From a bacterium (GTDB taxonomy: Bacteria > Electryoneota > RPQS01): a DNA stretch of 64,000 nt. The position numbers and the translations under genes are program-made. How positions within the stretch are numbered: position 1 is the stretch's first letter; each line of letters starts with the position of its first letter. The DNA lies in assembly GCA_036504735.1 (NCBI GenBank), contig DASXUQ010000005.1:279377-343376 (forward strand). Direction: 5' to 3'. The notes below the pieces were generated by a model that worked only from the letters and a program-made list of their open reading frames with translations, searched no databases and was not told the origin of the DNA. Positions 52,011 through 59,888 of this stretch are shown here, piece by piece.

Positions 52011-52043
52011 AACCCGAAACCTGATACGGTTTCGGGTTTTCTT
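52011..52043. terminator. Bidirectional rho-independent terminator
   Basis: AACCCGAAACC pairs perfectly with GGTTTCGGGTT around a six-base loop. The stem is followed by TTCTT on the plus strand and by TTTTG on the minus strand (an A-run precedes the stem). It lies between the stop codons of the plus-strand barrel gene (51985) and the minus-strand rdgB (52064), so it ends both convergent transcripts. Confidence 0.92.
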
Positions 52044-52063
52044 ATCCCCAGTGCCCGAGGAGT

Positions 52064-52672
52064 TCAGTCGCGCTCGAGCAGAAATCGCAGCAGCTTTTCC
52101 ATCTTCTCCACCGCTTGCCCCCGGTGGGAGATGCGGTTCTTCTCCTCGAGGTCAATCTCGGCCATGGTCCGACCGGACGGCAACACAAAAACCGGATCGT
52201 AGCCAAACCCTTTGGTGCCTCGCCTCTCCCGGCCGATGTTTCCTTCCACCTTGCCCTCCACGCAAAAGAGGCTGTCTGGAGTCTTCAGACAGATCACCGT
52301 CCGAAACTGCGCCTGCCTCTTTTCCGCAGGAATCCCTTCCATTTCAGAAATCAACTTCACACAGTTGGACTCGTAAGTCGCGCCCGGACCGGAATATCGA
52401 GCCGAGTAAACACCCGGCGCGCCGTCCAGTGCGTCCACTTCAAGCCCGGTGTCATCCGCCAGAGCCCAAAGTCCCGTCTGCTGCGCTACCTGATTGGCCT
52501 TCTTGATCGCGTTGCCATACAAATCGGGCTGGTCTTCGATGACCTCCTCTACAAAAGGAAAATCCGCCAAACTCAAGACAGCTAACGGGAGGGCTCTTAG
52601 CTTTTCTTGAATCTCGCGGAATTTATCCCGATTCCTCGTGGCAATCACGAGGGAATCTTTAATCTTATCCAA
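52064..52672 (-). CDS. rdgB: Non-canonical purine NTP pyrophosphatase (RdgB/HAM1)
   Basis: RdgB (202 residues) hydrolyses ITP, dITP and XTP to keep deaminated purines out of nucleic acids. Family signatures are VIATRNRDKFREIQEKLR, DLYGNAIKKANQVA, ALADDTGLEVDALDGAPGVY with SARYSG, GKVEGNIGRERRGTKGFGYD and ISHRGQAVEKM. The start is a TTG at 52672 overlapping the stop of the upstream small gene by eight bases. An internal GTG at 52648 would leave too little before the ATRN nucleotide loop. Confidence 0.95.
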   Translation of the reverse strand: MDKIKDSLVIATRNRDKFREIQEKLRALPLAVLSLADFPFVEEVIEDQPDLYGNAIKKANQVAQQTGLWALADDTGLEVDALDGAPGVYSARYSGPGATYESNCVKLISEMEGIPAEKRQAQFRTVICLKTPDSLFCVEGKVEGNIGRERRGTKGFGYDPVFVLPSGRTMAEIDLEEKNRISHRGQAVEKMEKLLRFLLERD

Positions 52673-52856
52673 AGATTTTGGCGCTATTGCACTTACAGAT
52701 CTTCATCATCTTCGTGACTTGCTTAATGTTGCCGCCACTATTGATGAATTCCTTGACTTTGGTCGCCTGCGGAATCTCGTCACAGACCGGGCAATGCTGG
52801 GCGCCTGCGCCCTTCATACGGTCTACTTTGTCCGCAAATGTTTGTTTCTTTGCCAC
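52665..52856 (-). CDS. Small protein with CxxC and CxC cysteine pairs
   Basis: A 63-residue protein beginning AKKQTFADKVDRMKGAGAQH, then CPVC, a Lys-rich middle (KVKEFINSGGNIKQVTKM) and CKC near the C-terminus. The two cysteine pairs could bind one zinc. A GTG start at 52856 with AAGGA eight bases upstream, a strong promoter at 52902-52930 and the 8-base overlap with rdgB all indicate a real gene. I believe similar small Cys-rich proteins occur in FCB genomes, but I cannot name a family or function. Confidence 0.8.
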   Translation of the reverse strand: MAKKQTFADKVDRMKGAGAQHCPVCDEIPQATKVKEFINSGGNIKQVTKMMKICKCNSAKIFG

Positions 52857-52901
52857 TTAACTGATCCTTAAAGACGATTGATGATTGTGTTGGAATCCTG
52901 C

Positions 52902-52930
52902 AAGATAGGGACTTACTCTCCCTTTGTCAA
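52902..52930 (-). promoter_or_regulatory. Sigma-70-type promoter for the small Cys protein and rdgB
   Basis: On the minus strand a perfect TTGACA (52930 to 52925) and TATCTT (52907 to 52902) are separated by 17 bases, 45 bases before the GTG start at 52856. Confidence 0.8.
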
Positions 52931-52948
52931 GTCCCAACACAAACGACG

Positions 52949-52972
52949 TCTGCTGCCCCCAAGGGCAGCAGA
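52949..52972 (-). terminator. Stem-loop after the sigma-factor operon (possible terminator)
   Basis: TCTGCTGCCC and GGGCAGCAGA form a 10-bp stem with a 4-base loop, 33 bases after the stop codon of the sigma-partner gene. It is followed on the minus strand by CGTCGTTTGTG, which is only weakly U-rich. It separates that operon from the promoter at 52902-52930. Confidence 0.5.
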
Positions 52973-53005
52973 TGGTTTCCCCTTACTCTGCGCAGCGCTT
53001 CAGCG

Positions 53006-53515
53006 CTACTTGCTCGCACCCGTCAGATGGAAATTCTCCTGCTGCAAGTCGGGCTTGGATGCAGGAGGCTTCGTCGAGTCCTTCTTGGCATCCGCCATCG
53101 TCTTGCCATCTTCAGACACCAGTTTAGGTGTCGAAGCCTGCAGTTCATTCGCTGGGGCTGAAACCTGATTCGGCACAACCGGCACTGCTTTGCCAGCCGC
53201 CGAAGCCCCCGCAATCGAAGAGCTACCCGTAACCGCCGAATTCGGAGATTTCACATTCAAGTCAAATGCAAAGAAAGCGATAGCCAAAGCCGTAGCGAAC
53301 CCAAGGCCTGCACCCGCCCAGCCCAGCGTCCAATTGCGCACCGAACTTGGAGCCCGCACCCCCGCCTCTTCCGCCGCCAACTTCCGTTGCAACCGATATT
53401 CGAACTTCGGCGAACAATGTACGGTGGGCAAACTCCTCAACATAGATCTGACCATAAGCAGATCCGGCGAGACCCCGTCTTCACCCTCTGACGACCCAAT
53501 CACGGACTTAGGCAT
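53006..53515 (-). CDS. Putative membrane-anchored anti-sigma factor
   Basis: A 169-residue protein with a cytoplasmic N-terminal part of about 65 residues (VRSMLRSLPTVHCSPKFEYR is the most conserved-looking stretch). One membrane segment (WAGAGLGFATALAIAFFAFD) and a Ser/Ala/Pro-rich outer part follow. The gene overlaps the sigma factor stop codon by eight bases (ATGCCTAA). Position and single-helix topology suggest an anti-sigma factor, but there is no clear zinc HxxxCxxC motif, so the role is inferred from context. Confidence 0.65.
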   Translation of the reverse strand: MPKSVIGSSEGEDGVSPDLLMVRSMLRSLPTVHCSPKFEYRLQRKLAAEEAGVRAPSSVRNWTLGWAGAGLGFATALAIAFFAFDLNVKSPNSAVTGSSSIAGASAAGKAVPVVPNQVSAPANELQASTPKLVSEDGKTMADAKKDSTKPPASKPDLQQENFHLTGASK

Positions 53516-54128
53516 CAGTTTTCCCTGGTTTTCCACCTTCAGACTCCTCAAGCATCAAGAATTTTAGCCTCTTCTGCAATCGGCTACGCCCTCTGTTGAC
53601 TCTGGATTTTACAGTTCCGAGCGGCACATTCAGAATTTGGCTGATTTCCTCGTACGACAAATCCTGAATGTCGCGCAAAAGTACTGCCTCCTTGAAATGA
53701 TAAGGAAGCGCGTTGATTTCCTTGAGAATTATTTCACTCTTCAGCGCACCGTCTACATCGCGCTCAATGTCCGAAGAGGTGTCCACCAGATCGTAATCCT
53801 TCTCATCCTCGCCTTTCGAACTGATCGAGAAGAAGTTTCGCACTTTTCTCCGCCTCAGCTCCGTCTTTGCCAGGTTTGACGCGATGGTGTAGATCCAAGT
53901 CGAGAACTTCGCGACTTGGTGGTACCGATGTCTATTACGATAGACCCGCAGGAAAGTTTCCTGAACGATGTCCTCGCTAAAGAACGCGTCGCCCAGCAGG
54001 CGCACAACAAAATTGAATAAAGGATCGCGATAACGCCGAACAATCTCCTCGAATGCTGACACGTCACCGTTCTGGAATGCCAGAATCAGATCTTCATCGG
54101 TCGGCGATCCGACAGAATTTTCCATCAT
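53508..54128 (-). CDS. ECF RNA polymerase sigma factor (RpoE-type)
   Basis: A 206-residue extracytoplasmic-function sigma factor. Region 2 covers VSAFEEIVRRYRDPLFNFVV, FSEDIVQETFLRVYRN and FSTWIYTIASNLAKTELRRR. Region 4 covers LPYHFKEAVLLRDIQDLSYE, EISQILNVPLGTVKSRVNRG and RSRLQKRL. A negatively charged linker (KGEDEKDYDLVDTSSDIERD) joins them. The downstream gene encodes a likely membrane partner. With rseP in the same window, regulated proteolysis of the partner is plausible but unproven. Confidence 0.95.
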   Translation of the reverse strand: MMENSVGSPTDEDLILAFQNGDVSAFEEIVRRYRDPLFNFVVRLLGDAFFSEDIVQETFLRVYRNRHRYHQVAKFSTWIYTIASNLAKTELRRRKVRNFFSISSKGEDEKDYDLVDTSSDIERDVDGALKSEIILKEINALPYHFKEAVLLRDIQDLSYEEISQILNVPLGTVKSRVNRGRSRLQKRLKFLMLEESEGGKPGKTDA

Positions 54129-54138
54129 CGACTATCCT

Positions 54139-54167
54139 GTTAACTCTTGATCTAAAAAACGGGTTCC
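54139..54167 (-). promoter_or_regulatory. Candidate autoregulatory ECF-type promoter
   Basis: On the minus strand GGAACC (54167 to 54162), preceded by AA, resembles the GGAAC -35 motif recognised by many ECF sigma factors. It is followed after 17 bases by GTTAAC (54144 to 54139), 10 bases before the sigma gene. The -10 match is weak. Confidence 0.4.
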
Positions 54168-54183
54168 TTAAAAGATCCAAAAA

Positions 54184-55194
54184 TCAGGCCGCAAACCGCC
54201 ACAACCACTCGAAGTAGTAATATGGATCCTGCGACTCCGATTTAGCGCGAACTTCTACGTCCAAAAGCCCGGTAATCGCCTGACGTATCCGGGGCTCGTC
54301 AAGCTTCTGTGCCGTCTGCCTGTAAGCGTCTTTTTTAAAGATTTGCCTGCCGAAGATGGCGTCATAAGCCTGCCGCGCCTCTTCGGTTCTTTCCCATGTA
54401 CTCGGCTTCTTTAGAATACCCTTCACCTGCCAAAGTTTCAGCACCATGCCCCGGTGAAAAGCCACCAGCCTCAGCAAGGCCTCTCCCCCATCGAGCAACG
54501 AGCGCGCAATGCGGTGCGCCTGCTCAGGCCGGCGGGCCATCAGTGCGTCTTCAAGATTATAGACCGTATATTCCGAGGAGACACCCGAAACCTTCATCAG
54601 CACCTGCACGCTGATCTCTTTCTCCTCGCCCACATACAAAATTGCGTGGTTCAATTTCGCCGCCAGATCGGACAAATTCTTCAGCGACGTTTCCACCACG
54701 TATCGCAGGGCATCCTCCTCAATCTTCTTCCCCTGCCGCTGCACGAACTTTTCCGCCCATGCCGCGCGGTCGCCTTCTCGCAGATCCCGGAACTCCACAT
54801 CGGTCACATGACTCGAGGCCAGCAAGCCTGCCAGTCGTGTCTCGCGGCTGTCTCCTCCTAAGACCACTATCAGCGTGGTAGTCGCCGATGGCCGCGCCGC
54901 ATAGCGCGTCAGGGCATCCGCTACATCCTGTTTGATCTCCCCGGAAGACTCCCACAACACGACCCGCCGCTCACTGAGCAGGGGCAATGTAGTCACCGCA
55001 TTCCAGAGCGTACCGCCATCCGCATCCGAGCCACGGAACTCGGTAAAGTCGAACGCGGCCGCATCGGGAGTCACGATCTTCGACAGATACTCCTCTTGAG
55101 CTTCGCGCAGCAAGAACTCCTCGCTGCCCCGCAGGACAACGATCTCGAAGTGCTTGCCTTTGCGTACGTCCCTGAGAAACTCCGTCGCGGTCAT
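54184..55194 (-). CDS. holA: DNA polymerase III subunit delta
   Basis: HolA (336 residues) is the clamp-loader subunit that opens the beta clamp. The N-terminal segment EIVVLRGSEEFLLREAQEEY, the middle LPLLSERRVVLWESS, LKNLSDLAAKLNHAILYVGE and the C-terminal collar helix bundle (ARSLLDGGEALLRLVAFHRG) follow the family pattern. I use the ATG at 55194, which overlaps the amidotransferase stop by four bases; upstream in-frame sequence lies inside that gene. Confidence 0.92.
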   Translation of the reverse strand: MTATEFLRDVRKGKHFEIVVLRGSEEFLLREAQEEYLSKIVTPDAAAFDFTEFRGSDADGGTLWNAVTTLPLLSERRVVLWESSGEIKQDVADALTRYAARPSATTTLIVVLGGDSRETRLAGLLASSHVTDVEFRDLREGDRAAWAEKFVQRQGKKIEEDALRYVVETSLKNLSDLAAKLNHAILYVGEEKEISVQVLMKVSGVSSEYTVYNLEDALMARRPEQAHRIARSLLDGGEALLRLVAFHRGMVLKLWQVKGILKKPSTWERTEEARQAYDAIFGRQIFKKDAYRQTAQKLDEPRIRQAITGLLDVEVRAKSESQDPYYYFEWLWRFAA

Positions 55195-55958
55195 TGTGCA
55201 GTTACCCCGTTCTGCCGGTATGCCGGCAGCCGGCACGCCGCTACGAAATCCACAAACAATTTCTGCTGGAGCGCGTAACAACTGGCAAGCCGCTCCGGAT
55301 GCCACTGCACGGCAACCAGATACGGGTGGCCGCGGTGCTCCATCGCCTCTGCCACGCCTTCTTCCGAACGCCCCACCACCCGCAGCGGCGGCGCAGGTTT
55401 GTCCACTCCCTGATGATGGTGACTGTTGACCCTCAGAAGGGTCTCGCCGAACACCCGCGACAGCCGGCAGCTTTCCTCCAGCCGTACTTCATGCGTCGGG
55501 TTGCTGGACGGCACACGCTGCGCGTGATGCGCGACGCCTGCCTGAGTCGGAATATCCTGAATCAAGGTGCCGCCGAGTGCCACGTTGATCACCTGAAACC
55601 CACGGCAGATGGCAAGAATCGGCTTGCCGGTCTCCACGAACAGCCTGAACAGGTGAAATTCGAACTTGTCGCGGGCCTCGGCAACCTCCGTCGCGTCGTG
55701 GACATCCTGTCCGTACAGCGACGGATTTACATCCTCGCCTCCGGTGAACAGCAAGCCATCCAGTCTTTGGGCAAGCTGGCGCATCGCCTCCGGATCATCC
55801 GTATGCGACAGCAGCACCGGAATTCCACCGGCCTCTTCAACGCGCCTCGGATAGTTCTGATCAATGTACAGAATCTCCGCCGTGCGGCAGAACGGGCGCA
55901 GATCCGACGGACCGGCATATCCGGGCGACACCCCGATCATCGGCCGCGCGCTGCTCAA
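55191..55958 (-). CDS. Class I glutamine amidotransferase-like hydrolase (gamma-glutamyl-GABA hydrolase / peptidase C26 family)
   Basis: About 255 residues of the PuuD-like family. It has RPMIGVSPGY, LFTGGEDVNPSLYGQDVHDA, the nucleophile Cys in ILAICRGFQVINVALGGTLI, NSHHHQGVDK and the catalytic His/Glu in VAVQWHPE. Members hydrolyse gamma-glutamyl bonds such as gamma-glutamyl-GABA; the substrate here is unknown. I use a TTG at 55958, overlapping the uppP stop, with AGGA eight bases upstream. The ATG at 55940 is the alternative. The longer frame lies inside uppP. Confidence 0.88.
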   Translation of the reverse strand: MSSARPMIGVSPGYAGPSDLRPFCRTAEILYIDQNYPRRVEEAGGIPVLLSHTDDPEAMRQLAQRLDGLLFTGGEDVNPSLYGQDVHDATEVAEARDKFEFHLFRLFVETGKPILAICRGFQVINVALGGTLIQDIPTQAGVAHHAQRVPSSNPTHEVRLEESCRLSRVFGETLLRVNSHHHQGVDKPAPPLRVVGRSEEGVAEAMEHRGHPYLVAVQWHPERLASCYALQQKLFVDFVAACRLPAYRQNGVTAQ

Positions 55959-56755
55959 ATGTGGAATCCTGTCTTTAATGCAAACAGCACCAGGGCCGAT
56001 GCGAACAACAAATACCACGCAAACGGCTGAATCACGCGCCGCTGCAACAGCTTCATCAGGATCCAAATCGCCAAATAGCTGACGATCATGGAGACCACCG
56101 TTCCCACTATCGTGGCCGTTCCGTCCGGTCCCATAACTCCGGCAAGGTCATGCCGCTGCAGAAAGATGGCGCCGAGAATCGCGGGAATCGCAATCAGGAA
56201 CGAGAAATTGGCCGCCGCCTTCGGATGCAGTCCGCACAGCATGCCCATCACCAGCGTAGCTCCGGAGCGCGACACGCCCGGCAGAATCGCCACTCCTTGA
56301 AACAGACCAATCAGCAGCGCATCCGGAATAGTGATGTCCCGCAATTGTTTGGAACCCTGCATCATCTTGCTGACGCCAAACAACAGCCCGGCAGTCAACA
56401 GCCAGAACATCCCCACCGCCGCCGGAGATTCGAATTGAGTCTCTACAAAGTCCTTGTATCCAAGACCGATCAGCGCCGTGGGGATCGAGGCCACGATAAT
56501 CAGTCCCAGCAACCGCCGGCTGCCCGGTTCGCGCGATGGCGCAAAGACCGAGATGGCCAGCTCGATAATCTGTTTGCGAAAGAACGCGAGAATCGCGATC
56601 AGAGATCCTACATGCAGCAGTACGTCGAAGGTCAACATGGGCTGTGTCAGCCCGAGCAGATATTGAAACACCGCGAGGTGTCCCGAACTGGACACCGGCA
56701 GAAACTCCGTCAGTCCCTGAATAATCCCCAGCAGTACGGCGTCGGGTAAAGTCAT
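55955..56755 (-). CDS. uppP: Undecaprenyl-diphosphatase
   Basis: UppP/BacA (266 residues) removes a phosphate from undecaprenyl diphosphate to recycle the lipid carrier, and can confer bacitracin resistance. It is an integral membrane protein with about eight helices. Signatures are GLTEFLPVSSSGHLAVFQYL (the PVSSSGH catalytic loop) and GVSRSGATLVMGM. It follows the periplasmic binding-like gene by nine bases. Confidence 0.96.
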   Translation of the reverse strand: MTLPDAVLLGIIQGLTEFLPVSSSGHLAVFQYLLGLTQPMLTFDVLLHVGSLIAILAFFRKQIIELAISVFAPSREPGSRRLLGLIIVASIPTALIGLGYKDFVETQFESPAAVGMFWLLTAGLLFGVSKMMQGSKQLRDITIPDALLIGLFQGVAILPGVSRSGATLVMGMLCGLHPKAAANFSFLIAIPAILGAIFLQRHDLAGVMGPDGTATIVGTVVSMIVSYLAIWILMKLLQRRVIQPFAWYLLFASALVLFALKTGFHI

Positions 56756-56764
56756 CCGGCTCCC

Positions 56765-58015
56765 CTATTTCACGACCCGCAACCCGCCGTCCTCATACCG
56801 CACGACGCGAGCCGCTGTGTTCTCATGTCCCTTTTGAAAATCTACAATCACCGAGATGCCGGTCATCCGGGGGGCTTCCGTCAGGGCTCGGGCAATATCC
56901 ATCCGCGTGCGCGGCGCTCCGGAGATCACCTGGCCAAGAAACCGTCCCGCATCCAATCCCAACAATGACCACTCATTGACCACCGCGCCCGTCTGTTGAT
57001 AGGACACGAGGAAGCCGGATGTATCCAGCGCCTCGGGCATCAGCGGCAACACAATGTACATGCCGTTCGTCACGGTTTCCCGCCGCTCCAGCACATCCAG
57101 ATCTACCCAACTGCTGTTGCCCAGCAAAACCGTCTTGGGAGCCAGTGTCGGAAGTTGCTTGGCAAACCCCTCCACATGTTCAGGAGTCAGCGCGAAGAAG
57201 AATCCCTCGCGTGCCCGGACGGAATCTCCATGCAGCGTGTCGGCTTGTCCCGCATACAAGACTTCGCCGCCTTGCGAGCTGCCGAACATTTGAGCGCGCT
57301 CCTCCGGCGAAAGCGCCGAATTCAGCCGTGTGCCGCCCAGCGCCTTCCGCGCCGTGTCTGCAAACATCGCATCAATGCCCGGACGGATCGCCATCGCGTC
57401 CGGCGGATACCACTGCTGAACCTCGAGCGCGCCGCCGGCCTTCACAAAGCCGGATTTGAACCCATCCGCCAGCGCGCGACCGCGCGCATCCAGCGGCGTG
57501 TAAACCATGGCGCCACTCAGTCCGAGGAACCGTGCCGCGAAATCGCCGAGCGTTCTCCCTTGAGTCTCGCCGCTGGGCAGAAATTCGAAAAACTGATTAC
57601 TGAGCGGCGTCATCGAGCGCGAATCGCCCGTCAGCTTAAGCACCGGCATCCGGTGCTGCGAAGACAGGATGGCCACCACCGCGGCCGCGCCTTCATCTCC
57701 GGCAAAGACGATCAGCCGCCTCGATTCCTGCTGCATCAGTGTGTCGCACGCTGCCCGGACTTCGTAAGCCGACCCGCACTTCACCACATCGAATCCGAGC
57801 GTCGAATCGCTGTGCGCCACTCCGAAGCGCACCCCACGTTCTATCAGCGCCGCCGCCGAATCGCCTTCCCATGAGAACGCCAGCAGCAGCACAACACCAC
57901 TGCGCGTCGGAGAAGCAACGGTGTCCGCCGCCCGCACCGTACGGCAGGCCGCGCCGATCACAAACACACTTAGCAGCGCCGTAAAAAACCGAAAAAACCT
58001 GAACGCCCTATTCAA
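56765..58015 (-). CDS. Periplasmic-binding-fold (PBP1-like) secreted protein
   Basis: A 416-residue protein with a signal peptide (FFTALLSVFVIGAACRTVRA). Its mature part resembles the two-lobe fold of Leu/Ile/Val-binding proteins and LpoA (GVVLLLAFSWEGDSAAALIE, LIVFAGDEGAAAVVAILSSQ, FAARFLGLSGAMVYTPLDAR, YQQTGAVVNEWSLLGLDAGR). No transporter genes are adjacent, so a scaffold or regulator role like LpoA is possible. It starts with TTG at 58015, overlapping the glmS stop by eight bases, and precedes uppP. Both neighbours serve peptidoglycan synthesis. Confidence 0.7.
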   Translation of the reverse strand: MNRAFRFFRFFTALLSVFVIGAACRTVRAADTVASPTRSGVVLLLAFSWEGDSAAALIERGVRFGVAHSDSTLGFDVVKCGSAYEVRAACDTLMQQESRRLIVFAGDEGAAAVVAILSSQHRMPVLKLTGDSRSMTPLSNQFFEFLPSGETQGRTLGDFAARFLGLSGAMVYTPLDARGRALADGFKSGFVKAGGALEVQQWYPPDAMAIRPGIDAMFADTARKALGGTRLNSALSPEERAQMFGSSQGGEVLYAGQADTLHGDSVRAREGFFFALTPEHVEGFAKQLPTLAPKTVLLGNSSWVDLDVLERRETVTNGMYIVLPLMPEALDTSGFLVSYQQTGAVVNEWSLLGLDAGRFLGQVISGAPRTRMDIARALTEAPRMTGISVIVDFQKGHENTAARVVRYEDGGLRVVK

Positions 58016-59834
58016 CGGTCACACTCTTGGCAAGATTTCGCGGCTGATCGACGTCACAGCCGCGCAGCACGGCGATGTAGTACGCCAGCAACTGCAGCGG
58101 AATCACACTGAGCAGCGGCGTCAGCAACGGGTGCGTCTGTGGCACGAAGATCACCTGATCGGCCCGCGACGGCACCGCCGTATCCCCTTCCGTGGCAATC
58201 GCCAGCACCCGCCCGCCCCGTGCCCGGACCTCTTCGATATTGGACAGCACCTTCTCATAACTGCCGTCCTTGAGCGCAATGAACACCACTGGCATGTCTT
58301 CGTCGATCAGTGCAATCGGCCCATGCTTCATCTCCGCCGCGGGATAGCCTTCCGCGTGGATATAGGAAATTTCCTTCAGCTTCAATGCGCCTTCCAGCGC
58401 CACCGGGAAGTTCACACCGCGGCCCAGATACAGAAAATTGCGGTGATCTTTGAAATCGTGGGCAATCGTCTCGATGGTCTCGCGGCTGGCGAGAATCCGG
58501 CTGATCTTCTGCGGCAGCGCCGTGAGTTCCTTCAGCAACTCGCGACCTTCGCCCGCTCCAATCCGCCGCGTCCGCGCCAGGCTCAGTGCCAGCATAAACA
58601 GCACCGTAATCTGCGAGGTGAATGCCTTCGTGGACGCCACGCCGATTTCCGGTCCCGCATGCAGATAAACTCCCGCATGGGTTTCCCGCGCAATGCTTGA
58701 ACCGACGACATTGCAGATTCCGAAAACCTTGGCGCCATGGCGCTTGGCTTCGCGGATCGCGCCCAGCGTGTCCTGCGTCTCACCGGACTGTGAAATCGCC
58801 AGCACAATCGTGCCCGGCTCGATAATCGGCGAACGGTAGCGGAATTCCGACGCATATTCCACTTCACAGGGAATTCCCGCCAACTCCTCAATCAGGTACT
58901 CACCCACCAGCCCGGCATGCCAGCTTGTGCCGCAGGCCACGAGGATGATCCGCTTCGCGCTCTGAAACTCATCCATGTAGGCGTTCAGGCCGCCGAACTT
59001 TACCGTCCCCTCATCCAACAGCACGCGCCCGCGCATCGAGTCTGCCACCGTGTTCGGCTGCTCGCAGATCTCCTTGAGCATGAAATGCGGGTAGCCGCCT
59101 TTTTCGATGGCCTTGATGTCGTACGTGATCTGCTCGAGCTTGCGGTTGACCGGAATGTCGGCCAGCGTGCGGTGCTCGACGCCGTCGGTCGTCAGCGTGG
59201 CAATCTCGCCGTCTTCCATATAGGTCACGTCGCGCGTGTAATGCAGAAAAGCCGCCACGTCCGACGCCACGAAATTCTCTCCCTCGCCATGGCCGATGAT
59301 CATCGGCGAACCCATTCGGGCAGCCACAATGCGTCCCGGCTCCCGGGCCGAGACAATCGCCAGACCGTACGTTCCCTGCACCAAAGACAACGCTTGCCGC
59401 ACCGCGCTGGTCAAATCCCCTTCGTAAAACTGGCGAACCAGATGGGCGATCACTTCAGTGTCGGTATCGGTCCTGAACACGTGCCCGTTCTTCGTCAGCT
59501 CTTTGCGCAGGGCAAGATAGTTCTCGATGATGCCGTTGTGGACGAGTACAATGGTCTCGTCATCATCCGTGTGCGGATGCGCATTGTTTCGATTCGGAAC
59601 GCCGTGCGTCGCCCAGCGCGTGTGCCCAATGCCCGCGGTGCCGCTCAGATGCAGGTCCAGCACCTTCTGCTCGAGGTGTGCAACCTTGCCCGCGTCCTTT
59701 TCGATGGCCAGATGATGATCGGTGAACACCGCAACGCCTGCGGAGTCATAGCCCCGGTACTCCATCCGCTTGAGCGCGCCGAACAGAACGGGAACCACTT
59801 CTCTGTTGCCAACATATCCGATAATTCCGCACAT
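58008..59834 (-). CDS. glmS: Glutamine-fructose-6-phosphate aminotransferase (isomerizing)
   Basis: GlmS (608 residues) makes glucosamine 6-phosphate for peptidoglycan and LPS. The N-terminal Ntn amidotransferase starts MCGIIGYVGNREVVPVLF, where Cys2 is the nucleophile, and has GIGHTRWATHG. The C-terminal isomerase has two SIS domains (VACGTSWHAGLVGEYLIEEL, AISQSGETQDTLGAIREAK, VFIALKDGSYEKVLSNIEEV) and ends DQPRNLAKSVTVE. The 54 bases before guaA show no riboswitch. The product feeds the GlmU-like enzyme and LpxA. Confidence 0.97.
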   Translation of the reverse strand: MCGIIGYVGNREVVPVLFGALKRMEYRGYDSAGVAVFTDHHLAIEKDAGKVAHLEQKVLDLHLSGTAGIGHTRWATHGVPNRNNAHPHTDDDETIVLVHNGIIENYLALRKELTKNGHVFRTDTDTEVIAHLVRQFYEGDLTSAVRQALSLVQGTYGLAIVSAREPGRIVAARMGSPMIIGHGEGENFVASDVAAFLHYTRDVTYMEDGEIATLTTDGVEHRTLADIPVNRKLEQITYDIKAIEKGGYPHFMLKEICEQPNTVADSMRGRVLLDEGTVKFGGLNAYMDEFQSAKRIILVACGTSWHAGLVGEYLIEELAGIPCEVEYASEFRYRSPIIEPGTIVLAISQSGETQDTLGAIREAKRHGAKVFGICNVVGSSIARETHAGVYLHAGPEIGVASTKAFTSQITVLFMLALSLARTRRIGAGEGRELLKELTALPQKISRILASRETIETIAHDFKDHRNFLYLGRGVNFPVALEGALKLKEISYIHAEGYPAAEMKHGPIALIDEDMPVVFIALKDGSYEKVLSNIEEVRARGGRVLAIATEGDTAVPSRADQVIFVPQTHPLLTPLLSVIPLQLLAYYIAVLRGCDVDQPRNLAKSVTVE

Positions 59835-59888
59835 GTTTTCCGCTCTCCGTCATTTCACTTGCGTCCGCCAGAATTCGATTCCCGCCAC

